A stretch of DNA of 17,405 nt, from positions 1 to 17,405 of the forward strand of contig LSSL01000535.1 in assembly GCA_001953115.1 (NCBI GenBank). The letters are read 5' to 3'. How positions within the stretch are numbered: position 1 is the first letter of the stretch; every line of letters starts with the position of its first letter. Of this stretch, positions 10,147 to 17,405 are shown one piece after another. The notes beneath the pieces were generated by a model that was not told where the DNA came from, searched no databases, and saw only the letters and a program-made list of their open reading frames with translations. The stretch comes from Smittium mucronatum (Eukaryota; Kickxellomycota; Harpellomycetes; Harpellales; Legeriomycetaceae). The position numbers and the translations under genes are program-made.

Positions 10147-10173
10147 TATCAATATAAAATCTTTATATTGATA
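10147..10173. repeat. perfect 12-bp inverted repeat with 3-nt loop
   Basis: TATCAATATAAA (10147-10158) is followed by ATC and then its exact reverse complement TTTATATTGATA (10162-10173). There is no T run immediately after it and no nearby gene, so a terminator role has no support. It may be a cruciform-prone site or the collapsed end of an old inverted-repeat element. Confidence 0.85.
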
Positions 10174-11398
10174 TCCAACTTTGTAATAAATTGAAACAGG
10201 TTTTTCGAATTCTAATTTCAGATTTACCATTTTATAAGTAGTATATTTAACAGTTCATTTTTAAGATTAAAAAGGAATCTATTTTGAAATTTGGTATTAT
10301 GAACAATAAAATAAATAAATAAATTTAAAATCAAGAAAAATATTCCAAATAAAAATAAATTCTAAATTTGAATTATGAGGCCTGATATATGATCGACATA
10401 ATTATAATTAAAATGAAAAAAAAGGGCTTGAGAATATATATGTATTTTGATTTGGGTTTTTTGTACCACCCACCTTTATTTTTATTACTGTACAGGGGGA
10501 TTTTTTGGATCAGAGTAATAAAAGCTGGAACTTTTTAAATAATAATTTTGGAAAGAAATTGCTGATATATAATCAGTTTATTGTAAATTTTAATTTAAAC
10601 CGTGTAGGAAAAATTTTCAAAATTTTATGAATAAGTAGCTCTAATAACGAAAAAACCGAAGTATTTTTGTTATTTGGCATCAATGTAAATTCTGTCACAT
10701 ATAAGTATTATTTTGATATATTGATACACATTTTGGAAGATTGAGAAATTATTTTAAGCTTGAATAAAATGCATTAAATTGATAAATTCACATTCATTTG
10801 AAAATGATTCCGAATTTTCTAATTACATTCGTTTAGAACAAAACAAATATATTTTCCCGATTTTTAAAATTGCATATGCATATATCCAATTATTGTATCG
10901 CCTTTTAAATTTTTTTGAAAAACACAATTTTATTTTGTTTTATTTATAAAAATAGCCAAAAAAAAAGACTTTATTATACTCAAAGGCCTGGATTACGCTG
11001 TTAACCTAAAATATCACCTCTCCTTTAGTGGCAGATATTTATCTTTGTTCTAGAGCTAGATTAATCTAATATTGTTTAAGAGTCTAAAGCTATTCTATAA
11101 ACCACTTGTTTAAAATGAAAAGGCTAGAAATAAAGATGCGATTTTCAATTTCAGTACAATTTATATAGCTAATGAAAATTTAGAAATTTAGAGGGTAATA
11201 TTTGCAACAGAATAGAAAAAACAGAATTTTCACGATGTAAACATTTTCATCCAGATCTTTTATCAGGTGTATAAAGATAATCATATACTATTATTTTATT
11301 TATATATACGTTTCCTGGCGGAATAGAGCTCACCAATCATGATTTGTTGATTGTACTATTGTTCAACCACGCCTGATATCCAGCTGAGATTGGCATAA

Positions 11399-11464
11399 TG
11401 GCTGAAAAAGCGAAGTTGTTTGCCAGAAGAAAGAGGGCATGTAAGAAAAGTTGGAAAATTTTAT
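11399..11464 (+). other. short ATG frame or first-exon-like sequence, uncertain
   Basis: An ATG at 11399 in a patch less AT-rich than its surroundings opens MAEKAKLFARRKRACKKSWK and stops after about 25 codons. A GTAAGA at about 11440 could be a 5' splice site after ...RRKRA, and candidate AG acceptors occur downstream, but no continuing exon with coding character was found. It could be a small basic peptide, an orphaned first exon or chance. Confidence 0.2.
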
Positions 11465-11772
11465 TTGATATTTGATCGACAATTGAAAGAACAGCATTAA
11501 TTCTAGATTTTTTTTATAAAATCAAGCAAATGGTGGCGGTTTTAAATGAAAAAACACATTAATAATCTTTCCCGCATTAAAAATGTTTGTTTGTATTGAG
11601 GCATTTTATTTGTGCAAGAGATGCTTATTCATGTCAGACTGTTTGCTCAAAAATCGGTAGTTTTAAGCAGCAGTGGTTGGAAAATCAATCAATCGAACAT
11701 TTAGAAAAAATGCAGAATAGTAATTAAGACGTTTTTGAAAAAGATCTCTTGATTAAATAGATGATAAAATTG

Positions 11773-11780
11773 TATAAATA
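11773..11780 (+). promoter_or_regulatory. TATA box upstream of gene 2
   Basis: TATAAATA lies about 140 bases before the ATG at 11920, a normal distance for fungal TATA elements. In such AT-rich DNA chance matches are common, but this one adjoins a less AT-rich stretch and is followed by a CCAAT motif. Confidence 0.4.
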
Positions 11781-11815
11781 CATGCCCAGTTGCCCAAAAA
11801 ACAACTTAAATTATA

Positions 11816-11820
11816 CCAAT
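11816..11820 (+). promoter_or_regulatory. CCAAT motif upstream of gene 2
   Basis: CCAAT stands 100 bases before the start codon of the 119-aa gene. It would be a site for the Hap/NF-Y complex if functional. It lies downstream of the TATA-like box, which is not the usual order, so the call is tentative. Confidence 0.25.
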
Positions 11821-11919
11821 AAAGGAAAAAAATTCCTAAAAAGAAAACCACCAAAATCTTGGACAATTTGATCCTATTGGTTCTCCTGTAACATTATACT
11901 TTTGAAGTCATCTGCAATA

Positions 11920-12279
11920 ATGGATTTTGGAAATTTGGCTAACCTCGCTGAGGGCGTTATGAAAAACAAGTCGGAGGATTCGGAAAAGAGTAGCGGAGGA
12001 ACTGGCTTGTCTTCATTGACCAACCTTGCATCCGAAGTTACAGGAAAGGGAGGAAGTAGCTCCAGCGATGGAATTATGGATAAAGCAATGGGTATGATCA
12101 GTGGTGATTCTGGCAAGGACGCAAAAGGTGGGCTTTTGGATTCAATTTCAGGAATCTCTAAAGAAGCTCAACAAGCAAAGATGGCAATGGACGCCATGGC
12201 TCTTATCGAAGGAAAAGATGGGAATACTATAGGTCACGCTAAGGATCTTGTTCAAGATTACATGAAGCTCAAGAAATAA
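11920..12279 (+). CDS. Gly/Ser/Met-rich small protein, 119 aa, function unknown
   Basis: An intronless frame from ATG 11920 to TAA 12279. The ATG is chosen because the frame upstream of it (to 11902) has no other ATG. The protein starts MDFGNLANLAEGVMKNKSED, passes through Ser/Gly/Lys-rich spacers that separate short hydrophobic helices (LSSLTNLASEVTGKG, IMDKAMGMISGDSGKD, GLLDSISGISKEAQQAKMAM), and ends in an amphipathic helix, IGHAKDLVQDYMKLKK. Its local base composition is much less AT-rich than the flanks, which supports real coding. There is no signal peptide, membrane segment or catalytic motif. The short-helix/Gly-Ser pattern recalls the gene at 1-703, so they may be distant relatives, but this rests on composition. 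An AATAAA follows 37 bases after the stop. The function is unknown. Confidence 0.8.
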   Translation: MDFGNLANLAEGVMKNKSEDSEKSSGGTGLSSLTNLASEVTGKGGSSSSDGIMDKAMGMISGDSGKDAKGGLLDSISGISKEAQQAKMAMDAMALIEGKDGNTIGHAKDLVQDYMKLKK

Positions 12280-12315
12280 TAGTTTTATTTTATAAAATGT
12301 CTATGTTTTAAATGT

Positions 12316-12321
12316 AATAAA
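12316..12321 (+). terminator. poly(A) signal of the 119-aa gene
   Basis: A canonical AATAAA lies 37 bases after the TAA at 12279. The T-rich sequence downstream (from about 12350) fits a cleavage region. The motif is frequent by chance here, but its position is right. Confidence 0.5.
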
Positions 12322-12438
12322 GTGCCAATCTATGCAGCAGTTATCTATCCTCTATTTTTTTTCCCAACATCAACAATTAACTCAATCATCTGCCAATATT
12401 TACTTTTTTTGCATTTCTTGAAGCTGCTTTTATTTGAA

Positions 12439-12450
12439 GAACCTTCTAGA
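12439..12450. promoter_or_regulatory. heat-shock-element-like site
   Basis: GAACCTTCTAGA has the alternating nGAAnnTTCnnGA units bound by heat-shock factor, preceded by a further GAA (12436). It lies about 540 bases upstream of PNO1 and 160 bases downstream of the previous gene, so its target is unclear. Confidence 0.25.
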
Positions 12451-12483
12451 TTGGTATGCTGAATGACAGGGAAAACATAAACT

Positions 12484-12540
12484 TCAGTTAATTGATGATT
12501 TTAAAATAAATTCTGCGTAAAAAAAACTCAGTTAATTGAT
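12484..12540. repeat. 13-bp direct repeat, 44-bp period
   Basis: TCAGTTAATTGAT occurs at 12484-12496 and again exactly at 12528-12540. The spacing and location in the PNO1 upstream region could mean paired factor sites or a small duplication. Confidence 0.7.
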
Positions 12541-12988
12541 TCATCAATATTTTGAGATGATAAAAAAATATTGGAAATTTTTTTTGCAATACATCTGGTC
12601 CAATCATATATCATCACCCTTCAACCCACATCTCTTTAAGTAGTCAAATGCAAAATTGGAAACGGAAATATCGAACCAATGTATTTTCTTTTAGTCTTTC
12701 AATTTAAAAATAATTGGAAATCGAATTTTTTTTCATAATTTTTGTGTCTTTGCCGCTAATTATTTCTAAAAACAGAATTGAAATAGGTCTTTAGTAGCCA
12801 ATAAAAAGTTAAACATGGATTTGGCCTTTTTTTTTTCTATAAAATTTTTTTCCATTTCATTTTACTTTTAACTAAGAAATTTCCAAAATTCAGATTAAAG
12901 GCTCAGCTCTACACTTACAGTTTTCAATTTTCTTGATTTACTTAATCATTTTTTATTCGGTCTAATATATAATAAAAATATTTACAAA

Positions 12989-14032
12989 ATGTCTAACGTT
13001 GACGATATAGTTATGGTCGATGCTGATGATGTGTCGCTTTCCACTGTAATCCCTTCAAGTAGCAGTACTTCCTCAAATACCAACGATTCCTCTAAACCCG
13101 ATTTTAAACCAGTAGACCCAAAAGAGTTAGTGGTAAGTCATTTTCCTTGAATTATTCACAAGCCCCTTCCTCCTTACTTATCTTTTTTCAGAACTATAAT
13201 ATTTCAGTCATTTTTTTTCTAATCTTAAGAAATTTTTTTCAGAATTTCGGCTTTAATATTAATTTGACTTTTCCATAAATATTTAATAATATTTACATTA
13301 TTTTAATAAATTTAGAATGGAAAAATACAAACCAGAAAGGTTCGGATTCCTGCAAATCGCTTCACCCCTCTCAAAAATAACTGGATGAAAATTTATACTC
13401 CAATTGTTGAGCATTTGAAATTGCAAATCAGAATGCTTCCTAAAGCCAGAATAGTTGAAATTAGGGTATTCCAAAATAATAATAATATACTTGACTTTTT
13501 TAAACCCGATTGTTTCCCAAACTTGTCCAATAGACCTGTAAAGATACTGAGGATCCCAGCTCTATCCAAAAGGCTGCTGATTTTGTAAAAGCTTTTTCTC
13601 TTGGTTTCGATGTTGATGATGCCGCTGCTTTACTAAGACTGGACGAACTATACATTGAATCTTTTGAAATTAAAGATGGTTAGTCAAACTATAAATCCAC
13701 TTTCTTATCTTACTTCTTTTTATTTTTTCCCTAATTTTAAATTTTATTTTTAAAAAAATACCCAAATTAATATAGTGAAAACTTTGCATGGTGATCACTT
13801 GGCCCGTGCTATTGGTAGACTTGCTGGAAAAGATGGAAAAACTAGGTTTACCATTGAAAATGCCTCCAAAACGAGAATTGTTTTGGCTGATACCAGAATA
13901 CATATATTGGGATCCTTCAAAAACATTAAAATTGCTCGTGATGCTATTTCAAACTTAATTCTAGGTAGCCCCCCCGGAAAAGTATATGCTAATCTTAGAA
14001 CTATTGCCTCCCGTCTAAAAGAACGGTTTTAA
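12989..14032 (+). CDS. PNO1: PNO1 (DIM2/RRP20), KH-domain ribosome assembly factor
   Basis: Four exons, 12989-13132, 13316-13465, 13534-13678 and 13776-14032, join to 231 codons plus TAA. Introns of 183, 68 and 97 nt all obey GT-AG; the third splits the Val-147 codon. The protein is the partner of the Nob1 nuclease in 40S maturation, recruits the Dim1 methylase and binds the 3' end of 18S rRNA in nucleolus and cytoplasm. Residues 1-48 are a Ser/Thr/Asp-rich tail. The conserved body starts at [19 protein letters not shown] and [15 protein letters not shown] first, degenerate KH fold covers about 60-140 ([20 protein letters not shown], then [17 protein letters not shown]). A second KH fold follows with [20 protein letters not shown] (GKDG loop at 164-167), [20 protein letters not shown] and the terminal signature [20 protein letters not shown]. 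Length is near the usual 230-275. The family assignment is firm and the gene looks intact. Confidence 0.97.
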
Positions 14033-14697
14033 ATAACATTTCCTTCCCATTCCCCCCTCTTTCTCTCCATAAACCTTTTTCTCATCTTTCTATGTTACTT
14101 CATACTACTAAACCAATTTATCTTTTACACATTTCTATATTTTTTAACCTATTTGTTTTTTAGTTGCACGTTCTATTTATTGAGTTTAAGAATATGTTTT
14201 AAATTTTTATAATTTCCGTCTCCAATATGGCTGGGTTATCTCAACCAGAGAAATTTAATCTCGTTTTCCTTTTTAAGATGTCCCATCGATTTCATCGGAC
14301 TAAAAATCGGATTCATAAATTCTAAACTAATTTCTATTTACTGTTGCAGTAGCAAAATATTTGGTGCAAGCGAAGTCACATCTAAGCAGATGAAAATTGG
14401 AATCGAAAAAAAAATAATCCATCTGGCTACAAGAACAGTAATTGAAATAAAATCCTTACTTACAAAAAACTAACTCTATTATGAATGCGTAAACCAAAAA
14501 TGATCAATTTAAAAAGAAATCAGATAGATAAACCCACAAATTCTCATATAAATCCTAGAATAGCCACCCGGGCAACTTTTTGATATTGTTATTGGGTTAA
14601 TGTCAGCACCTGATTGATTAAAACAAAAAGAAATAACAAGAAATTATCTCCACAAAAATAATATAAAACGAAACTTACGAAAAAAAAAAGTCAAAAA
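14033..14697. other. PNO1 downstream region with small hairpins
   Basis: About 14038-14105 is strikingly C/T-rich, probably the PNO1 3' UTR and cleavage region. From 14227 to 14392 the sequence is less AT-rich and has several short stem-loops, including TACTG-TTG-CAGTA (14339-14351) and CATCT-AAGC-AGATG (14379-14392). A 32-codon ATG frame (14227-14325, starting MAGLSQPEKFNLVFLF) overlaps this. Neither a known RNA nor a known protein was recognised. Confidence 0.45.
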
Positions 14698-14877
14698 ATG
14701 GAATATATGCAGAAAAAATATAAAATAATTGATGGTGGGATTTTTCTTTCAAGTATACACCCAAATCCAGAATTTTTACTTGAGGAGATCGAAAAAAAAA
14801 AAGAATATAGAAGTTTTTCTAATGATCCAGTGACTTTCGAATACGAATATTATAGAGAATTAACCGAAAAATTATAA
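14698..14877 (+). CDS. orphan 59-aa reading frame, unknown
   Basis: ATG 14698 opens 59 codons to TAA 14877. The peptide includes YKIIDGGIFLSSIHPNPEFL, LEEIEKKKEYRSF and DPVTFEYEYYRELTEKL. It has mixed, protein-like composition, unlike random frames in AT-rich DNA, which are mostly Phe, Ile, Lys, Asn and Tyr. No motif is certain. The region after it (to about 15170) has a segment HESINEKSRVYYWNKYVQTM that weakly recalls the zinc-binding start of Ty3-type integrases ('H-x-YYW-x-Y'). It could therefore be a scrap of another retroelement rather than a host gene. No splice-linked exon was established. Confidence 0.3.
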   Translation: MEYMQKKYKIIDGGIFLSSIHPNPEFLLEEIEKKKEYRSFSNDPVTFEYEYYRELTEKL

Positions 14878-16990
14878 TTTATTAATCAAAAGGTAGGTAT
14901 TATTGGAATTTATAACTACGTATCCTTGAATCCCTAGTGGTGGAATAAATATAGATTTGAAATTTTCAGTCGATTTATACTGACACAGATCAGACTTGGA
15001 AATATAAATTCATTCCAATTTCATATAATCATGAGTTTTATATGCTGTAAAATTCAATAGGATGTATTGACTTGATCAAACCTTAATTTTCCTTCAATCC
15101 GTCACCCAAGACATGAAAGTATTAATGAAAAAAGTAGAGTTTATTATTGGAATAAATATGTCCAAACCATGTAAACAGCTCTACTTTTTCGATTTTCCAA
15201 CTCATCAGAACCGATTCTCAAGATTTATGTAGTAGTAATTAATATATTAGAAAAAGGTTAGGACCTAATTTATTTTATTGCATTTTTCGATTTTTTTAAT
15301 AAATACCTCCCAAAAATACATTCTTCAATCCCCAAAATGAGCTTGAAAATAATATATGTATCTGAATAAACCAAATTTATTACATGTTCAAAACATTAAA
15401 TTTCTTATCTTGTGGTAAAAATAAGTTCCTCGGTCAAAATTAATTATCGCATAAGTTTCAAGTTTCACATTATGATATTTTAGGATCATAATTTTTAATT
15501 TCTATAAAATTAATTTTACTGATATTTATTATATTCAGAATTGCCTTTACTCTTTATTGTGTCCTAATTTTATTTAAAGACCGATCGAAGGAATTTAATA
15601 CTATTTTTGCGGTTTATTAAAAGATAAAACAATGTGAAATAGGTGAGATAGGATATTTCTACTATCCGGATTATGAAATATGGAATTTCTGTAAATTTTT
15701 TTGATGCAATTAGTCAGCTATAAGATAAATTATTATACCACAGATTCAATTTTGGGATAAAGAATTCATTCTAATTATTTTATACACTGAATTTTCTTCT
15801 AGTGATAGATATTTTTGAAGAGTTAAAACTCTCAAAGTAACTGGACTGGGGATCGAATCATTTTATTTAAGAGCTAAATTTTAGCTTATTTATGATAATG
15901 CAAAAAATATAGAATCTGAATGAGATTATAATTAAAATCGCGCTAAATTATATTATATTAATCTACGGTTAGAAATATCCATATAAAAAATATCTAGACC
16001 ATATACAAAATTTCTTGACTATATACAAAATCCGTGCTCGTATAAAAATTTTACCTTTTATCCAATCAGTTTTCTCAATGATTGTTAAACCATATTCAAA
16101 TAAATCAACGCTTTTTTATTGGGTTATTATTGAATTTACGCAAAAAATGGAAAAGGGGCTAATTTTTTTTTCAAAACCAATCCTAGCCTTTTGCGGGAAA
16201 TAAATTTTTTTTTTGAAAAACTAAACTTATTCTCTAAATTCATAAACTTTTAATAAAAAAACGGTTTTCACATCAAATATTCTGGAGAAGGGTATTTTAA
16301 AATCTAAAATTATCAAAAAGCGGAAAGATTCTTATAAAATAATCCAAACGAAGTTATCTTCTCAAAAATCAAGACACAAATCATAAATCAACATTTTAAA
16401 AAGCGAGTTTCAGTTACTATAAAGATCAAGTGATAAAATGAGAACGGCTCAAATATATACAACTTTATTTACATTTAAGCATTACTCAAGATTATCTTGA
16501 CATTTTTCGCAAAAGATTATCATATTGGGGGTTTAGTTTTTGTTGTATTTTATAGATATATAACAGTGTTAATTTTATATTAATAATTTCATGGAATTAA
16601 TATGCATATTTGATTGTATAATTCAGCTAAACTTAAGTATACAATCATATAAAAAATCTTCTAATCCTTAATAAAACTTTTGTTTTATGATTTATTTTGT
16701 AAAAAATATCAATATTAAATAAAATATTTGGATTAATGTTTTGATTTCTATTGTTTTATTCTCAAATTTTTTTATATTTCTTTATTTAAACTAAATATAT
16801 TAAATGCAGCCGATCTTTTATTTCCTAAAAGTTAATATATTATTAATTCTTTACTGCTTTCCCATGTTTTTTTTTTTTTATCATGAAATTTTATTTTAAG
16901 ATAGCGTTCATTAAAAACTATACTAAAAAATATGAAAAAAAGAAAAAGACGTATAGAAAAGACTATTATCCTAACTACAATAAGCTCCTC
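14878..16990. other. AT-rich DNA, no gene seen
   Basis: Apart from the weak integrase-like trace near 15110-15175, this is A/T-rich sequence with dense stops. A 62-codon frame at 16015-16203 is Ile/Phe/Lys-rich and motif-free. The frame beginning at 16883 crosses the composition boundary at about 16980 and is treated as chance. Confidence 0.55.
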
Positions 16991-17174
16991 TGTCGGACTA
17001 CCGGCTGCGTACCTACGGGAAAAGGTTTCAATCTACCAACCGAAAGACCCCCCCTGGCATTGCTTCAAGTAGGCTGGATGACTGAGGTTACGTGCAGTCA
17101 AGAATTAAGCTCTTTGTCAACGAACAATAGTTCATTGAATCTACTGAGCTCCTAGTCAGAGCCTACTTCTAACA
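16991..17174 (-). repeat. candidate 3' LTR, 184 bp
   Basis: Read on the minus strand it runs from TGTTAGAAGTAGG to TAGTCCGACA. The ends are TGTTAG and CCGACA, so an inverted TGT/ACA pair frames it, with agreement at four of six terminal positions. It contains a C7 run (17047-17055 region) and the inverted words AGTAGGCT (17070-17077) and AGCCTACT (17160-17167). No target-site duplication can be tested because the other end is outside the window. No clear polypurine tract precedes it, which weakens the call. Confidence 0.4.
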
Positions 17175-17194
17175 GGATTATTAAAATTAGGCTC

Positions 17195-17386
17195 CTACCC
17201 AAACGTGGGTTTGATCGACATGGCTTTCTTACAAATAGCTGTTAGACGCTGGGATACGTCTGACTGTATAACGCTGGACTTGTGCACTAGATTATGTCTC
17301 AGCTGTGCTAAACGATCGGTTCCTCCTGTTTCGAGATGGTCCTCCTCTGGAATCGCTGTCCTCAGAATCTCTGCGCGCTGTCTCCA
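17195..17386 (-). CDS. C-terminal fragment of an unrecognised, probably mobile-element protein
   Basis: The minus-strand frame enters from the right edge, meets a TAG at 17387-17389, and is then open for 63 codons to TAG at 17195-17197. It reads RAEILRTAIPEEDHLETGG, TDRLAQLRHNLVHKSSVIQ and SDVSQRLTAICKKAMSIKPTF. The charged, helical composition looks like a true protein, whereas the overlapping plus-strand frame from 17220 is Cys/Arg/Ser-rich as antisense frames often are. The TAG at 17387 may be an inactivating stop, or AG at 17387-17388 may be a splice acceptor. I do not recognise the family. Confidence 0.4.
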   Translation of the reverse strand, partial: WRQRAEILRTAIPEEDHLETGGTDRLAQLRHNLVHKSSVIQSDVSQRLTAICKKAMSIKPTFG

Positions 17387-17405
17387 CTATTCCCAACCAA
17401 GAATA

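Larger units (their letters stand above)
9781..11770. other. AT-rich DNA, no gene seen
   Basis: Long A/T runs and dense stops in all frames. It contains one striking perfect hairpin (10147-10173) and a slightly more complex patch around 11310-11460 with a short ATG frame, both listed separately. No RNA gene was recognised. Confidence 0.55.
12280..12988. other. intergenic region between gene 2 and PNO1
   Basis: It holds the 3' end of the 119-aa gene and the presumed promoter of PNO1. Visible pieces are an AATAAA (12316), a heat-shock-element-like palindrome (12439-12450), a 13-bp direct repeat (12484 and 12528), and an AATATATAATAAAAA stretch (about 12964-12978) just before the PNO1 start that could act as a TATA region. 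No gene was found. Confidence 0.6.
16991..17405 (-). mobile_element. right-edge retroelement, partial (probable LTR type)
   Basis: At about 16980 the sequence changes within a few tens of bases from A/T-rich DNA to a block with roughly balanced base composition that runs to the window edge. On the minus strand this block gives a 63-codon open frame with protein-like composition. It ends in TAG and is followed 20 bases later by a 184-bp segment bounded TGT...ACA. That arrangement is what the 3' end of an LTR retrotransposon looks like, with the rest of the element lying beyond 17405. Only one LTR is visible, so the call is inference. Confidence 0.45.

Noticed and set aside
11874..12116. 80-codon minus-strand frame
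   Set aside because: It is the antisense shadow of the 119-aa gene and is Pro/Leu/Ser-rich without any domain.
13133..13775. snoRNAs in the PNO1 introns
   Set aside because: Introns of ribosome-biogenesis genes can host them, but no C box/D box pair or ACA tail with flanking hairpins is present.
17098..17150. tRNA-like A/B-box arrangement in the G+C-rich block
   Set aside because: A T-arm-like word (AGTTCATTGAATC) and an A-box-like word on the other strand occur, but orientation and spacing do not make a tRNA or a tRNA-derived SINE head.
16883..17155. 90-codon plus-strand frame
   Set aside because: It starts in Lys-rich A/T sequence and crosses the composition boundary into the candidate LTR, so it joins two unrelated sequences.
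17220..17405. Plus-strand ATG frame open to the window edge
   Set aside because: Its Cys/Arg/Ser-rich composition looks like an antisense shadow, while the minus-strand frame over the same bases has normal protein composition.
1..17405. CRISPR array, prokaryotic operon or defence system
   Set aside because: Spliced GT-AG genes and PNO1 show eukaryotic DNA. No regularly spaced repeats were found.

Overview
The window is an extremely AT-rich piece of eukaryotic nuclear DNA, most likely from a fungus. Three spliced or unspliced host genes can be supported: the 3' part of a Gly/Ser/Met-rich gene with two introns (1-703), an intronless Gly/Ser-rich gene (11920-12279), and a complete four-exon PNO1 (DIM2) ribosome-assembly gene (12989-14032). 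Short GT-AG introns (55-183 nt), the fungus-like PNO1 C-terminus and the fungal look of the first protein point to a fungus. The gag-like part of a decayed DIRS-type retroelement recalls, from memory only, elements of early-diverging fungi such as Harpellales. That placement is inference.

Layout: 1-703 gene 1; 704-2300 AT-rich DNA with no gene seen; 2305-4099 a dead pogo/Tigger-family DNA transposon; 4100-5900 AT-rich DNA with an (AT)n tract and one possible second pogo-like end; 5901-about 9780 a dead DIRS-like tyrosine-recombinase retrotransposon with gag-like, reverse transcriptase, RNase H and recombinase remnants in order; 9781-11770 AT-rich DNA with a perfect 12-bp hairpin; 11773-12321 gene 2 with TATA, CCAAT and poly(A) signals; 12989-14032 PNO1; 14033-16990 AT-rich DNA with a 59-codon orphan reading frame. 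From 16991 to the right edge there is an abrupt, much G+C-richer block that reads like the 3' LTR and polyprotein end of a further retroelement lying on the minus strand.

The host genes form no obvious functional unit. PNO1 acts in small-subunit rRNA processing. The two Gly/Ser-rich proteins share a composition and may belong to one loosely defined fungal family. The dominant theme is a graveyard of at least three transposon classes (DDE DNA transposon, YR retrotransposon, probable LTR retrotransposon) at different stages of decay. I found no CRISPR array, defence system or gene cluster, and no clear novel system. The most informative parts are the readable DIRS relic and the compositionally foreign right edge.
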